Origin: Oscillospiraceae bacterium
GTDB taxonomy: Bacteria; Bacillota; Clostridia; Oscillospirales; Ruminococcaceae
NCBI GenBank assembly: GCA_009780025.1
Contig: WRAV01000011.1
Coordinates: 1 to 55,223, forward strand
Length of the DNA stretch: 55,223 nucleotides
Reading direction: 5' to 3'
Part shown: positions 1 through 9,143 of the stretch, piece by piece
How the letters are laid out: every line of letters begins with the position of its first letter
Position numbering within the stretch: position 1 is the first letter of the stretch
The notes under the pieces: model-generated
What the model saw: only the letters and a program-made list of their open reading frames with translations
What the model was told of the DNA's origin: nothing
Databases searched by the model: none
Made by a program: the position numbers and the translations under genes

Positions 1-58
1 TGAATCTGAAAAAATGGATAAATAGTTGTTTATATTGTTTTATCTCTCTTTCGCCCGA

Positions 59-508
59 CTAAGTCCGTAGTCGGGATAATGAGAGATGATTTTTGGCTTC
101 TCTCTTTGAATCTACTACCCAGGTCGGTGTTAGATAGGCGGGTTCGACGTAGCTCCAAACCCCCAGGGAAGAGGCCAAATTCCGCAGCTGAGTGCGCTCG
201 GCATTGCTGAGGTTTTGAGCCGAATCAAACGCTACCCCCGCGTAGTGCTGGCTCTGGTCGGCGTGGCCGCCCTCCCCTATCCGACGGAAAGCGTAACCCA
301 CGTAAATCGGCTTGCCCCAGGCGGCGCGGGTTTTATTCCAGGCGTTCATTGCTCGCCGGTCAGTCCAGATAATATCGGAGTTTGATTTCCCTCTGAACTC
401 CCCAACTGTCAGGGTCGAGCCTGTTATGTAGGGCATTGGCTGCCAAAGTTCTCGCCGGTAGCGCTCCATCGTTCCGGTCTGGTTGTTGTATACTAGTACA
501 GTTATCAT
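59..508 (-). CDS. Peptidase M15-like (D,D-carboxypeptidase fold) protein, probably degenerate
   Basis: A 149-residue protein with no signal peptide. Around residues 86-95 it carries SQHYAGVAFD, the SxHxxGxAxD signature that supplies a His and an Asp zinc ligand in M15 peptidases and VanY-like D,D-carboxypeptidases (here H88 and D95). The WVH-type motif that gives the third ligand in relatives is WVVDSK here, near residue 130, so the last His appears to be missing. The ATG at 508 was chosen because a GAGGAA ribosome site lies 6-7 bases upstream; an in-frame ATG further out has none. A 7-bp hairpin (54-75) overlaps the stop codon. It is the last gene of the minus-strand run and lies downstream of a terminator, so it may have its own promoter. 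Fold assignment is fairly safe; catalytic activity is doubtful. Confidence 0.6.
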   Translation of the reverse strand: MITVLVYNNQTGTMERYRRELWQPMPYITGSTLTVGEFRGKSNSDIIWTDRRAMNAWNKTRAAWGKPIYVGYAFRRIGEGGHADQSQHYAGVAFDSAQNLSNAERTQLRNLASSLGVWSYVEPAYLTPTWVVDSKREAKNHLSLSRLRT

Positions 509-570
509 CTTTGGTTCCTCGCTTGTCATATGTAATAATACAATATATGGCGGCAAAGAGTTTGGGGTGC

Positions 571-626
571 GCAAAAAAGGAAAAGGACATTGGCAGCAGG
601 GCATTCCCGCCCAGTGCCAACGTCCT
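571..626 (-). terminator. Intrinsic terminator after the UspA-like gene
   Basis: On the minus strand, arms AGGACGTTGGCA and TGCCAATGTCCT (one mismatch) enclose a GC-rich inner loop and are followed by a T-rich stretch. It sits just past the stop of the 643-1038 gene and upstream of the M15-like gene. Confidence 0.75.
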
Positions 627-642
627 ATTATTTTTCAGCTGC

Positions 643-1038
643 TTACGCGGGGGCGAATTTATGGCTCGCTACTTCAATCAACTCGCCGGTTTCGTCCACC
701 ACGTGGAAGCGCTTGGCCGGGAACTCCTTCCACAGCTCATACAGAATGCTTTTGTGGGAGTTTGGCATACCGGTTACGATAAAATCAACGTCGGGGGCGT
801 CTATAACGCTTTTCATGAGCGCAATTTTATCCTCGGCGGACACCAACCTCATTCTGGCGTTTGCTTTTTTGGCAAGCATAAACAGATAGTCTATCGCCTT
901 AGGGTCAAGGTCGTACTCTCTGTCCAGAATCTGCACGATGTCCAGTTGAGTTTTTGAGCGCTCAGCCACTGCCTGGGCCGCGAAAATTAGCCTGTCGCAA
1001 CTAAATTGATTGGTAACAAACACCATTGTTTTTGCCAT
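643..1038 (-). CDS. Conserved small protein, UspA/nucleotide-binding-like
   Basis: A 131-residue soluble protein beginning MAKTMVFVTNQFSCDR. The alternating hydrophobic strands and helices (an N-terminal strand, then VQILDREYD, DVDFIVTGMPNSHKS and RFHVVDETG) resemble a Rossmann-like universal stress protein or adenine-nucleotide alpha-hydrolase domain. I do not recognise it as a named family. The ATG at 1038 has GGGAGG 6 bases upstream; the open frame extends 19 codons further without a better site. It is monocistronic or a distal member of the lysA-methyltransferase unit, and is followed by a clear terminator. No catalytic residues can be assigned. Confidence 0.6.
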   Translation of the reverse strand: MAKTMVFVTNQFSCDRLIFAAQAVAERSKTQLDIVQILDREYDLDPKAIDYLFMLAKKANARMRLVSAEDKIALMKSVIDAPDVDFIVTGMPNSHKSILYELWKEFPAKRFHVVDETGELIEVASHKFAPA

Positions 1039-1153
1039 GTTGCGCCTCCCTTCGTTACTATGGGGAATATAGTCGATTGTCACTTGCAGCGGCAAGGTGT
1101 AGGACCGCCCAAATTACACACTCTAATTATAGCCAAAAGATATGAATAAAATG

Positions 1154-1975
1154 TTATTTATGCGATAATATTCTGCCAATCCGGTGTGTTTTTCCCTCAG
1201 AGTCAACTGGGAGTTTTTGGGCCATGTAGACCACCCGCTGAGCCTGCTTGCCCGGTAGGCGCATTGTGTTTTCCTCGTAGACGGCCAGAAGTCTGAGACC
1301 GGCAGCGCCGAGAGCTCCCTGCAGCTGCCTATGGGTGAATATGCGTTCACTAAGCTGCTGGGTCTCCCGCCGGTAAAGCCCAGGCCCTTGTGGGGTGAAG
1401 AAGTCAAGAGAGACATCTACTCTGTCGTTCTTGGGGTGGTATGTGTTCTGCCAGAGGCAGATAGCTCTGTCTCCAGTTTTGTATACAAACGCGTTGTCCG
1501 CAAGGATATTTTTGTGCTTGTGACTGGTGTTTACATCAAAGACAAACACCCCGCCCGGTGCCAAGAAGAGGGCAACCCCCCCAAATACAGCCTTAACTGC
1601 CGAAAAATTGGGCAGGTGGTTTATGCTGTCCAGAGCGCAGACACAGGCGTCAATGCTGCCATAAAGGTCTAATTCTTGCATGGACTGGCAGAGGAATAGC
1701 GGAGGCGCGACACCTTCGGGGAGCTCGGTCTCCCCTGCTTTTGCCGTGGCAGCCGCGAGCATATCCGTGGAGGCATCTACCCCTATCACCTGGTAGCCCA
1801 TGGCCGCAAATCTCCAGCTCAGGCTGCCGGTGCCGCAGGCCAAATCCAGCAAGATGTTTCCGGCGCACCCTTTACTCACCTTTTTGATAAGGCGGTCAAA
1901 GTATTTGGCGCGGGCGGGGTAGTTTACGTTGGCGGTTAGGCTGTCGTAGTAGCGTGCAAATACGCTGTTATACAT
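1154..1975 (-). CDS. Class I SAM-dependent methyltransferase
   Basis: A 273-residue protein with the glycine-rich SAM-binding motif I (LLDLACGTGSLSWRFA, about residues 43-58), an acidic strand end in motif II (VIGVDAS) and a following hydrophobic segment typical of Methyltransf_25 domains. The substrate cannot be inferred. The start ATG overlaps the stop of the upstream lysA gene by 8 bases (ATGTATAA), so the two are probably translationally coupled. The family is common in Clostridia as an unassigned methyltransferase. Confidence 0.8.
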   Translation of the reverse strand: MYNSVFARYYDSLTANVNYPARAKYFDRLIKKVSKGCAGNILLDLACGTGSLSWRFAAMGYQVIGVDASTDMLAAATAKAGETELPEGVAPPLFLCQSMQELDLYGSIDACVCALDSINHLPNFSAVKAVFGGVALFLAPGGVFVFDVNTSHKHKNILADNAFVYKTGDRAICLWQNTYHPKNDRVDVSLDFFTPQGPGLYRRETQQLSERIFTHRQLQGALGAAGLRLLAVYEENTMRLPGKQAQRVVYMAQKLPVDSEGKTHRIGRILSHK

Positions 1976-3272
1976 CGTTGCGGATAAGGTCGTCGTAGTT
2001 CTCGCGCCTTACAATCACCCGGGACTTGCCGCCCTTGACCATGACAATAGCGGGGTTGGGCAAGCGGTTGTAGTGGGAGGCCATGGTGTAGTTGTAGGCA
2101 CCGGTGGCCAGCACTGCAAGAATTTCACCGACTTTGGGTTTTGGCAACGGTACATCAACACCAAGGATATCGCCACTCTCACAGCAGCGCCCGGCTACTT
2201 TGTAGCTATCGGTTTTTGGGGCGTTTGCCCGTCCAGCCAGCAGCATCTCGTACTTGCTTTGATATAAGGCGTATCTCGGGTTGTCGGCCATTCCGCCGTC
2301 AACTGTCAGGTAGGTGCGCACACCCGGAATCTCCTTGAGTGCACCGATTGTGTAAAGGGTTATTCCCGCAGGGCCGGTTATCGAGCGCCCGGGCTCTAGG
2401 ATGATCGTGGGCACATCGATACCGCGAGTTCTGCAACCTTCCAGCACCACCTTGGAAACAGCCTCCATAAAACTCTCGTAGGGTGCCGGGGTATGCTCGT
2501 GCAGATATTTTATCCCGAAGCCGCCGCCCAAGTTGAGCTCAGCTATCTGGTGGCCCAGGTCATTTTTGATTTTCGCGATGAAGTCCACCATTACCCGGGC
2601 AGCCTGGGCAAAAGCGGCGACATCGAAAATCTGTGAGCCTATGTGGCAGTGCAGGCCTACCAGTTCTATATTGCCTTGCTCCAGTGCTTTTTTAACGGCT
2701 TCGAAAGCCTCGCCGGTTTCCAGCGCGAAGCCGAATTTGGAGTCAATCTGTCCGGTGGTGATAAACTCGTGAGTATGTGCCTCGACACCGGGCTTTATTC
2801 GCAGCTGAATTTTAACTTTGTCGCGCTTACTGGCTGCGCTTGCCAGTTGATTTAGCAGCTCAAGCTCAAAGATATTGTCCACAACTATCCTGCCTATACC
2901 GGCGTCTATCGCATCGGCAAGTTCGGTGGCAGGCTTGTTGTTGCCGTGAAAGATTAACCGCTCAACCGGGAAGCCTGCCGAGAGCGCAGTATGGGTTTCG
3001 CCGCCGGAGACAACGTCCAGCCAGAGGCCTTCACTATCCGCGATGCGGCAAATTTCTTTACAGCAAAAAGCTTTGCAGGCAAAGGCTACGTGGCCTTTGC
3101 CACCGTAATACTTCTCAATGCCGGAGGTAAAAGCGCGGGCGTTCTTTCTTATCTCGTCCTCGTCCATTACGTAAAGAGGGGTACCGTACTGCTCGGCAAG
3201 CACAACGGTATCCATCTCACCGATGGTCAGGTGGCCTTTCTCGTTTACGCCCAGGCAATCGGATACAAACAT
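1968..3272 (-). CDS. lysA: Diaminopimelate decarboxylase
   Basis: A 434-residue fold-type III PLP enzyme that decarboxylates meso-diaminopimelate to L-lysine, the last step of lysine synthesis. The Schiff-base lysine lies in HVAFACKAF, the glycine-rich phosphate loop is LNLGGGFGIKY, HCHIGSQ is present, and CESGD is the C-terminal substrate and dimer motif. Length fits the family. The ATG at 3272 is preferred over one 30 bases upstream because a GGGGCGATG purine-rich site precedes it, while the outer ATG lacks one. It lies downstream of engB and a small membrane gene and is coupled to the methyltransferase. No lysine riboswitch is visible upstream. Confidence 0.95.
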   Translation of the reverse strand: MFVSDCLGVNEKGHLTIGEMDTVVLAEQYGTPLYVMDEDEIRKNARAFTSGIEKYYGGKGHVAFACKAFCCKEICRIADSEGLWLDVVSGGETHTALSAGFPVERLIFHGNNKPATELADAIDAGIGRIVVDNIFELELLNQLASAASKRDKVKIQLRIKPGVEAHTHEFITTGQIDSKFGFALETGEAFEAVKKALEQGNIELVGLHCHIGSQIFDVAAFAQAARVMVDFIAKIKNDLGHQIAELNLGGGFGIKYLHEHTPAPYESFMEAVSKVVLEGCRTRGIDVPTIILEPGRSITGPAGITLYTIGALKEIPGVRTYLTVDGGMADNPRYALYQSKYEMLLAGRANAPKTDSYKVAGRCCESGDILGVDVPLPKPKVGEILAVLATGAYNYTMASHYNRLPNPAIVMVKGGKSRVIVRRENYDDLIRNDV

Positions 3273-3336
3273 TTTATCATCGCCCCTTTGTGTGGAGTTC
3301 ATATGTCTGATGATGGTTATTGGCTATAGATGACGC

Positions 3337-3669
3337 TTATTCGGCGCGTATCCAATTAACCGTGTTTGACCATCTGCTAAATCTTGTGCTAGTGCTAGGA
3401 GTTCGTATCGTGCGACCTGTTGGCCCATCGATAAATTCAGTAAATGTTTCGCCGCCTAAAACGATACGCATTTCATAGGAACGAATAAAGCGTCCAGCCG
3501 TCATATCACCTGTGCCCGTTGCAGTCCACCAAACTACGTTGCCATCTATAGCAATAACAGGACTTGTAGGTCTTGTCAGCTCATTGTAGCCAAACCATAT
3601 AAGTACAGAAATTGCCGAGGCCATCAACAAACTTATTATAACAAGCCTAAGTTTCTTAGCTTTAATCAA
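3337..3669 (-). CDS. Small membrane-anchored protein of unknown function
   Basis: About 110 residues: a basic N-terminus (IKAKKLR), one hydrophobic helix (LVIISLLMASAISVLIWFGY), then a roughly 75-residue outside domain rich in Gly, Thr and Trp with a NWIRAE end. No family is recognised. The TTG at 3669 has an AGAAGG ribosome site 7 bases upstream; an ATG six codons earlier (3687) has none, so the start is uncertain. It sits between engB and lysA on the same strand. Confidence 0.5.
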   Translation of the reverse strand: MIKAKKLRLVIISLLMASAISVLIWFGYNELTRPTSPVIAIDGNVVWWTATGTGDMTAGRFIRSYEMRIVLGGETFTEFIDGPTGRTIRTPSTSTRFSRWSNTVNWIRAE

Positions 3670-3743
3670 TAAGTTTCCTTCTTTCATCAGAGCATATAAG
3701 GTCGTTACACTATCAATTGCTAAAATTCTAAATGGTAACTTGT

Positions 3744-4328
3744 TTATATATTGCCGCTTGCAGCCTGTATGATTATCTCGTGCAGCTGCTCGACCCCTTG
3801 CCCTGTCTTAGATGAAAATGGGGTTAGATGCTCGTCGCCCTCAATCTCTTGCGGGAAGGCCTCTAGGCGGGCCGCCAGCTCTTTTTTACTAAGCTTGTCG
3901 GCTTTAGTGAGCACTATTGTGAAGGGGTTGCCGCTCTCCCGCAAAAAGCTGAGCATGGTCAGGTCGTCCTTGGAAGGCGGGTGGCGGATGTCCAGCAGCA
4001 AGAAGCATAGCCACAAGTTACGCTCGCTTGTGAAGTAGTATTCCATCAGCTTGCCCCAACGAGCCTTTTCGCTCTTGGACACCTTGGCGTACCCATACCC
4101 CGGCAGGTCGGCAAAACGCACGCCCTCCAGGGTAAAGAAGTTTATGGTGACTGTCTTGCCTGGCATAGAGCTCACCCGGGCCAATGACTTGCGGTTGAAT
4201 ATTTTATTTATCATCGAACTCTTGCCCACGTTGGAGCGGCCACAGAAGGCAATCTCTGGTTTGTCCGATGGTGGCAGTTGACTGCTAATCCCAAAGGAGG
4301 ACTCGAACTCTACGTTGTGGAAGTTCAT
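3744..4328 (-). CDS. engB: Ribosome biogenesis GTPase EngB/YsxC
   Basis: A 194-residue TrmE-Era-EngA-EngB-type GTPase required for large ribosomal subunit assembly. Visible motifs are G1 GRSNVGKSS (about residue 30), G3 DLPGYG and G4 TKADK, with the family's SSKTGQG near the C-terminus. The ATG at 4328 has AGAAGGAGG 6-7 bases upstream; the open frame continues upstream only by chance, through the repeat at 4371-4399. It follows lon, as in many Firmicutes. Confidence 0.95.
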   Translation of the reverse strand: MNFHNVEFESSFGISSQLPPSDKPEIAFCGRSNVGKSSMINKIFNRKSLARVSSMPGKTVTINFFTLEGVRFADLPGYGYAKVSKSEKARWGKLMEYYFTSERNLWLCFLLLDIRHPPSKDDLTMLSFLRESGNPFTIVLTKADKLSKKELAARLEAFPQEIEGDEHLTPFSSKTGQGVEQLHEIIIQAASGNI

Positions 4329-4370
4329 GGGTAGCCTCCTTCTGTGGTCTAAAGTTTTACTGACATTTAG

Positions 4371-4399
4371 CGGGCAGGGATGGAACCCCGCCCCTACGG
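4371..4399 (-). repeat. GTAGGGG-type intergenic repeat, copy R1
   Basis: In the lon-engB gap the minus strand reads GTAGGGGCGGGGTTCC then ATCCCTGCCCG, an imperfect palindrome. A related unit lies at 49598-49624 (GTAGGGGTGGGATTCTCC then TGCCCG). Confidence 0.5.
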
Positions 4400-4434
4400 T
4401 CGTGGGCTTAGGTGCTACTTTATAGGGTCGGACT

Positions 4435-6861
4435 TTAGTGCACAGCCAGGTCGGCGGGTTTATCATCTTTTTTGTAGTTGAGCGCCGTCGTGGCAGGCTC
4501 GCCTGCTTTTTCCGCGGGGCGTCGGACGAGCTTCCGGGTGAGTGAAGTCTCAAGCACCTTGCCTATATTCCCCGCTGAGACGAAACTTAGGGCTGCGCGT
4601 ACCGTGGGGTCGATTTCCTCGAGGTCTACCACGTTCTCTTCGGGTATGACGACCGTCTTAATATCGTTGCGGTAGGCCGCCATAGTTTTTTCCTTCAAGC
4701 CGCCGATGGGAAGCACCCGACCGCGCAGGCTCATCTCGCCAGTCATAGCGACATTGCCACGCACCGGTATACCCGAGAGAGCCGAGACAATCGCCGTGCA
4801 GATGGTAATTCCAGCCGACGGGCCATCTTTGGGCACCGCGCCTTCAGGCAGGTGAATGTGTATGTCCTTGGTCTTGTAGAAGTCGTGCTCGATCCCATAT
4901 TTTTCGGTGCAGGTGCGAATGTAGCTTACCGCTGCGTGGGCACTTTCCTTCATAACTTCGCCAAGGCTACCGGTCAATACTATCTTGCCGGTGCCGTCCA
5001 GCACTGCTACTTCGACCCCAAGCATTTCCCCGCCTACTGAAGTCCAGGCAAGGCCGTTTACCAGGCCTATCTCATCTGACTTTGTCAGGACGTCCTGCTT
5101 GTACTTATGCCCGCCCAGGAAGTCGGTTATGCCGTACGAGCTTACAGTTATTTTGTCTTGCTCCCCGGCTACCAACTTTTTGGCGGCTTTGCGGCAGAGT
5201 GAGGCTATCTCCCGCTCGAGCCCGCGCACCCCCGATTCTCGAGTGTAGTGGTCTATCAGCGAGTAGATAGCGCCACTTTGCAGCGCGAGAGTCTTAGAGT
5301 TCAGCCCGTGCTTTTTCATCTGCTTGGGGGCTAAGTACCGTTTGCCTATCTGGAATTTCTCTTCCCTGGTGTAGCTGGTTAAGCGGATGACCTCCATACG
5401 GTCGAGGAGAGGACGAGGCACCGCGCTCAAATCATTTGCCGTGGCGATAAACAGTACGTTGGAGAGGTCGAAGGGAACTTCGATATAGTGGTCGCGGAAG
5501 GCGTAGTTTTGCTCACTGTCCAAGACCTCCAGCAGTGCCGAAGAAGGATCGCCACGGAAATCGTTGCCCAATTTATCCACTTCGTCCAGCAGCACCAGCG
5601 GATTGGAAGCTCCGGACTGCTTTATAGCATTTATGATACGTCCGGGCATTGCGCCTATGTAAGTTTTTCGGTGGCCGCGAATATCGCTCTCATCGCGAAC
5701 ACCGCCCAGAGAGAGTCTAACATATTTGCGCCCCATTGCCTTTGCTATAGACTTTGCCACCGAGGTCTTGCCTACCCCAGGTGGCCCCGCAAGGCAGATT
5801 ATCTGCCCCTTTATGTCGGGGACAAGCGCGCGTACTGCCAACTGTTCAAGTATGCGCTCTTTGACTTTTTCCATTCCGTAGTGATCTCGATCGAGTTGCT
5901 TCTGCGCCTTTTGGATGTCGATCTTGTCCTTGGTGTGCTTGCCCCATGGTAACTCGAGCACAGTATCCAAGTAGCCTTTTATTACCGCCGCCTCGTGTGA
6001 GTTGTATGGCATTTTGGTCAGGCGGTCGGCTTCCTTGTGCAGCTTTTCGGCAGTCTCAGCGTCCTTTATAAGCTTGTCGATGCGCAGGTGATATTCGTAA
6101 ATATCATCAGAGGCTGTTTCTCCGTCACCCAGCTCAGCCGAGATCGCCTTTATCTGCTCGCGTAGATAATACTCTCGTTGATGGGCATCGATCTGGCCGC
6201 GTACCTTTTCGTGGATTTCGTGCTCCAAACCGAGTATATCGTTTTCATCTTCCAGGATTCGTATGAGCAGCTTGAGCCGGCGAACTATGCTGCTCTCTTC
6301 CAGTATCGTTTGTTTGTCATTTGTATGGATAGGCAGGTTGGCCGCTATGTACTCACCCAGGTATGCGGGGTCGTCGGAGGCCAAAGCACCCAGCATCAGT
6401 TCTTTGTTCATCCGCGGTGACATCATCCCAAACTCTTGGAAGAGATCCTTTAGCGTGCGCATGAGGGCATCTATCATCTTTTTGCTAGCACCCTTGGCGG
6501 CTTTAAGCGGGTGCTCTTGGGCGTCTACCTCAAAGAAGTCGCCGCCCTCTATATGCTCTATAACCTTGGCACGGTAATGACCGTCTACAACTACCCTCAG
6601 ATGGTTCTGGCTTTTGATTATCTGCTTTATCTCACCAACTACGCCTACGCTATATATGTCTTCCCTTGCGGGGTCTTCGTCTCTAACGTCCTTTTGCGCG
6701 ACCAGAAAAATTTTCCGGTCTGTATTCATCGCGTGGTTGAGCGCAAAGATGGATTTATCTCTGCCAACATCAAAATGAAGCACCATCCGGGGGAACAGAA
6801 CCATGCCGCGCATTGCAAGCATCGGCAAGCGTACGCACGAACTTTCGTTTGTCGTCTTCAT
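4435..6861 (-). CDS. lon: ATP-dependent Lon protease (LonA)
   Basis: An 808-residue hexameric cytosolic protease of the LonA type. Domains in order: N-terminal substrate domain (1-200), coiled helical region, AAA+ module with Walker [13 protein letters not shown] and Walker [10 protein letters not shown], then the proteolytic domain with catalytic Ser in PKDGPSAG and Lys in the [10 protein letters not shown] segment. A Lys/Ala-rich tail follows. The ATG at 6861 has GGGGAG about 9 bases upstream. It has its own promoter (TATAAT at 6971-6976) and is separated from clpX by a hairpin, so it is likely transcribed with engB. Confidence 0.97.
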   Translation of the reverse strand: MKTTNESSCVRLPMLAMRGMVLFPRMVLHFDVGRDKSIFALNHAMNTDRKIFLVAQKDVRDEDPAREDIYSVGVVGEIKQIIKSQNHLRVVVDGHYRAKVIEHIEGGDFFEVDAQEHPLKAAKGASKKMIDALMRTLKDLFQEFGMMSPRMNKELMLGALASDDPAYLGEYIAANLPIHTNDKQTILEESSIVRRLKLLIRILEDENDILGLEHEIHEKVRGQIDAHQREYYLREQIKAISAELGDGETASDDIYEYHLRIDKLIKDAETAEKLHKEADRLTKMPYNSHEAAVIKGYLDTVLELPWGKHTKDKIDIQKAQKQLDRDHYGMEKVKERILEQLAVRALVPDIKGQIICLAGPPGVGKTSVAKSIAKAMGRKYVRLSLGGVRDESDIRGHRKTYIGAMPGRIINAIKQSGASNPLVLLDEVDKLGNDFRGDPSSALLEVLDSEQNYAFRDHYIEVPFDLSNVLFIATANDLSAVPRPLLDRMEVIRLTSYTREEKFQIGKRYLAPKQMKKHGLNSKTLALQSGAIYSLIDHYTRESGVRGLEREIASLCRKAAKKLVAGEQDKITVSSYGITDFLGGHKYKQDVLTKSDEIGLVNGLAWTSVGGEMLGVEVAVLDGTGKIVLTGSLGEVMKESAHAAVSYIRTCTEKYGIEHDFYKTKDIHIHLPEGAVPKDGPSAGITICTAIVSALSGIPVRGNVAMTGEMSLRGRVLPIGGLKEKTMAAYRNDIKTVVIPEENVVDLEEIDPTVRAALSFVSAGNIGKVLETSLTRKLVRRPAEKAGEPATTALNYKKDDKPADLAVH

Positions 6862-6970
6862 GTCTGTCTAACTCCCCTTTCGATTTAGAGGTGAGAAGCA
6901 AGAGGTCAGATGAGAGAGAATGCACTACCCCTCTTTACCTTGGCTCCTTCTTCTAAACTTCTGGTTTATA

Positions 6971-6999
6971 ATTATACTGGCTTGACCAAGCTAATGCAA
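6971..6999 (-). promoter_or_regulatory. Predicted sigma-A promoter for lon
   Basis: On the minus strand TTGCAT, a 17-base spacer, then TATAAT (6971-6976), about 105 bases before the lon start. No CtsR-type direct repeat or CIRCE element was seen nearby. Confidence 0.55.
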
Positions 7000-7075
7000 G
7001 CAAGATTGGGTAAGATTAACGTGACAGCCATCATTTACACATCTTGAGTTAATATTTTTAGGCAATAACATAATG

Positions 7076-7103
7076 CACCCCGCGCAGCAGCCCGCGCGGG
7101 GTG
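7076..7103 (-). terminator. GC-rich terminator-like hairpin after clpX
   Basis: Perfect 10-bp arms CACCCCGCGC and GCGCGGGGTG with an 8-base loop, 25 bases past the clpX stop. No long T run follows on the minus strand, so termination may be partial. Confidence 0.5.
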
Positions 7104-7127
7104 ATACTTTTTGTTGTCTGCCTTCTG

Positions 7128-8474
7128 TTAGGCCGATGGTTTTGTGTGCGCGCGGCCACTGCGTTTGGTGGGCGTAGTGGTCAGCTTAAGCTGCCGTGGC
7201 TTGCGGCCGGGGTCGTAGGAGAACTCCGGGCTGCTGAGCTTAAGCACGGTGTCTCGGGTTATCTCGACCTTATCAATGGTGTGGTCGGAGGGCGCCTGGT
7301 ACATTACGTCTTCCAGCACGTTTTCCATTATAGAGCGCAGCCCGCGCGCGCCGGTCTTGCGTTTTATAGCGATTTTGGCGATCTCCTCTAAGGCGTCCGG
7401 CGCAAATGAAAGGTCTACGTTATCCATTGCAATAAGGCGCTGGTACTGCTTGACAATCGCATTTTTAGGTTGGGTAAGGATTTTGATGAGCTGTTCCTCG
7501 TCAAGGGACTCCAGTGTTGTTATGACCGGGATGCGCCCAACAAGTTCAGGTATAAGCCCGTATTTTACCAGGTCATGGGGCTCTACTTGGGAAAGCAGCG
7601 CATTTGTTTCTTTTTCCTTTTTGTCGGTAAAAGTGGCACCAAAGCCTAAGGTAGTGGTGTGCAAACGTCTGTCCACCAGCTTTTCGATGCCGTCGAAAGC
7701 GCCGCCACAGATAAACAGGATATTGGAAGTGTCAATCCGGATAAACTCCTGGTTTGGGTGTTTGCGACCACCATTGGGTGGGACATTGGAAACCGTACCC
7801 TCCAAAATTTTGAGCAGAGCCTGCTGAACACCTTCACCCGAAACGTCCCTGGTGATTGAAGCGTTCTCAGATTTGCGGGCTATCTTGTCTATTTCGTCGA
7901 CGTAGATAATTCCCCGCTCCGCTCGCTCGATATCGAAGTCTGCCGCCTGTATCAGCCGTAGCAAAATATTCTCGACGTCTTCGCCTACATAGCCGGCTTC
8001 GGTCAAGGTGGTTGCGTCAGCTATAGCGAACGGCACGCCCAATTCTTTCGCAAGTGTTTGAGCAAGCATAGTCTTGCCGACACCGGTCGGCCCTAGCAGC
8101 AATACGTTGCTTTTTTGTAGTTCGACATCACTTTCATCGTCCGAAAAGATGCGCTTGTAATGGTTATATACGGCAATCGAAAGAGCTTTTTTAGCTTTAT
8201 CCTGACCGACAACGTATTGGTCGAGTATCTTTTTCATTTCCTTGGGTGGGTGAACGGACACCCCAATCGGCTGCTGTTGTTGCTTGGGTGTCACCGGGCT
8301 TTTTTCCGGGCGATGGTTTTCGTAAGGATCTTCGCCGTCCAGCACGCTTTGGCAGAGCTCTATGCACTCATCGCAGATGCAGACGCCGGGCCCGGCTATC
8401 ATGCGGATTACTTCATCTTGCATCTTGCCACAGAAAGAGCAGCGCAGAATCCTGTTTTCGGTATTTTTTGACAT
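7128..8474 (-). CDS. clpX: ATP-dependent Clp protease ATP-binding subunit ClpX
   Basis: A 448-residue AAA+ unfoldase that feeds tagged substrates to ClpP. It has the N-terminal zinc domain (CSFCGK then CICDEC, four Cys within residues 11-40), Walker [13 protein letters not shown], Walker [12 protein letters not shown], sensor residues, and the [10 protein letters not shown] box. Length is slightly above average because of a basic Lys/Arg/Thr-rich C-terminal end. It lies 52 bases after clpP on the same strand, in the tig-clpP-clpX order. Confidence 0.97.
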   Translation of the reverse strand: MSKNTENRILRCSFCGKMQDEVIRMIAGPGVCICDECIELCQSVLDGEDPYENHRPEKSPVTPKQQQQPIGVSVHPPKEMKKILDQYVVGQDKAKKALSIAVYNHYKRIFSDDESDVELQKSNVLLLGPTGVGKTMLAQTLAKELGVPFAIADATTLTEAGYVGEDVENILLRLIQAADFDIERAERGIIYVDEIDKIARKSENASITRDVSGEGVQQALLKILEGTVSNVPPNGGRKHPNQEFIRIDTSNILFICGGAFDGIEKLVDRRLHTTTLGFGATFTDKKEKETNALLSQVEPHDLVKYGLIPELVGRIPVITTLESLDEEQLIKILTQPKNAIVKQYQRLIAMDNVDLSFAPDALEEIAKIAIKRKTGARGLRSIMENVLEDVMYQAPSDHTIDKVEITRDTVLKLSSPEFSYDPGRKPRQLKLTTTPTKRSGRAHTKPSA

Positions 8475-8526
8475 GCAAATATCCTTTCTTGCAAGGCTGT
8501 ATACAAGTAGCTCTAGCTAACCAATT

Positions 8527-9108
8527 TTACCGTTTGGAGAGTATCTTGTCAATGATGCCGTATTCGAGAGCTTCTTCGGCTTCCATGAAGTAGTCTCTCT
8601 CGGTGTCTCGTTCGATAACTTCGATGGGCTGGCCGGTCTGCTCAGCCATTAGCTTGTTGAGAGTACCCCTGGTGCGCAGAATACGCTCGGCGTGAATCTT
8701 GATGTCTGTTGCCTGGCCTCGGGTGCCGCCCATAGGCTGATGAATCATAATCTCGGCGTGGGGAGTAGCCATTCTCTTGCCTTTGGTACCGGCGCTGAGC
8801 AAAAACGCACCCATAGAAGCCGCCATACCAATACAGATAGTAGATACGTCACACTTGAGGTAATTCATGGTGTCGTATATAGCCATGCCGGCGGTTATCG
8901 AGCCGCCCGGGCTGTTAATGTAAAGGTTGATGTCTTTATCCTGATCCGCACCTTCAAGGTAAAGCATCTGGGCTACCACAAGACTGGCAGTCACATCGTT
9001 TACTTCATCGCAGAGCATGATTATCCGGTCATTAAGCAGCCGGGAGAAGATATCGTAGCTACGTTCTCCCCTGTTTGTCTGCTCTACAACCATTGGTACT
9101 AATGCCAT
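8527..9108 (-). CDS. clpP: ATP-dependent Clp protease proteolytic subunit
   Basis: A 193-residue serine peptidase that forms the tetradecameric ClpP chamber. The catalytic triad is visible: Ser in [10 protein letters not shown], His in MIHQPMGG, and Asp in [10 protein letters not shown]. The N-terminal [20 protein letters not shown] is the usual axial-loop region. It starts 35 bases after the tig stop and probably shares that transcript. Confidence 0.97.
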   Translation of the reverse strand: MALVPMVVEQTNRGERSYDIFSRLLNDRIIMLCDEVNDVTASLVVAQMLYLEGADQDKDINLYINSPGGSITAGMAIYDTMNYLKCDVSTICIGMAASMGAFLLSAGTKGKRMATPHAEIMIHQPMGGTRGQATDIKIHAERILRTRGTLNKLMAEQTGQPIEVIERDTERDYFMEAEEALEYGIIDKILSKR

Positions 9109-9143
9109 ATTATGCGTGCACCTCCAAAATAGATATCGGCAAT

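Noticed and set aside
436..957. Plus-strand open frame across the UspA-like gene
   Set aside because: It is antisense to two supported minus-strand genes and runs through a terminator hairpin.
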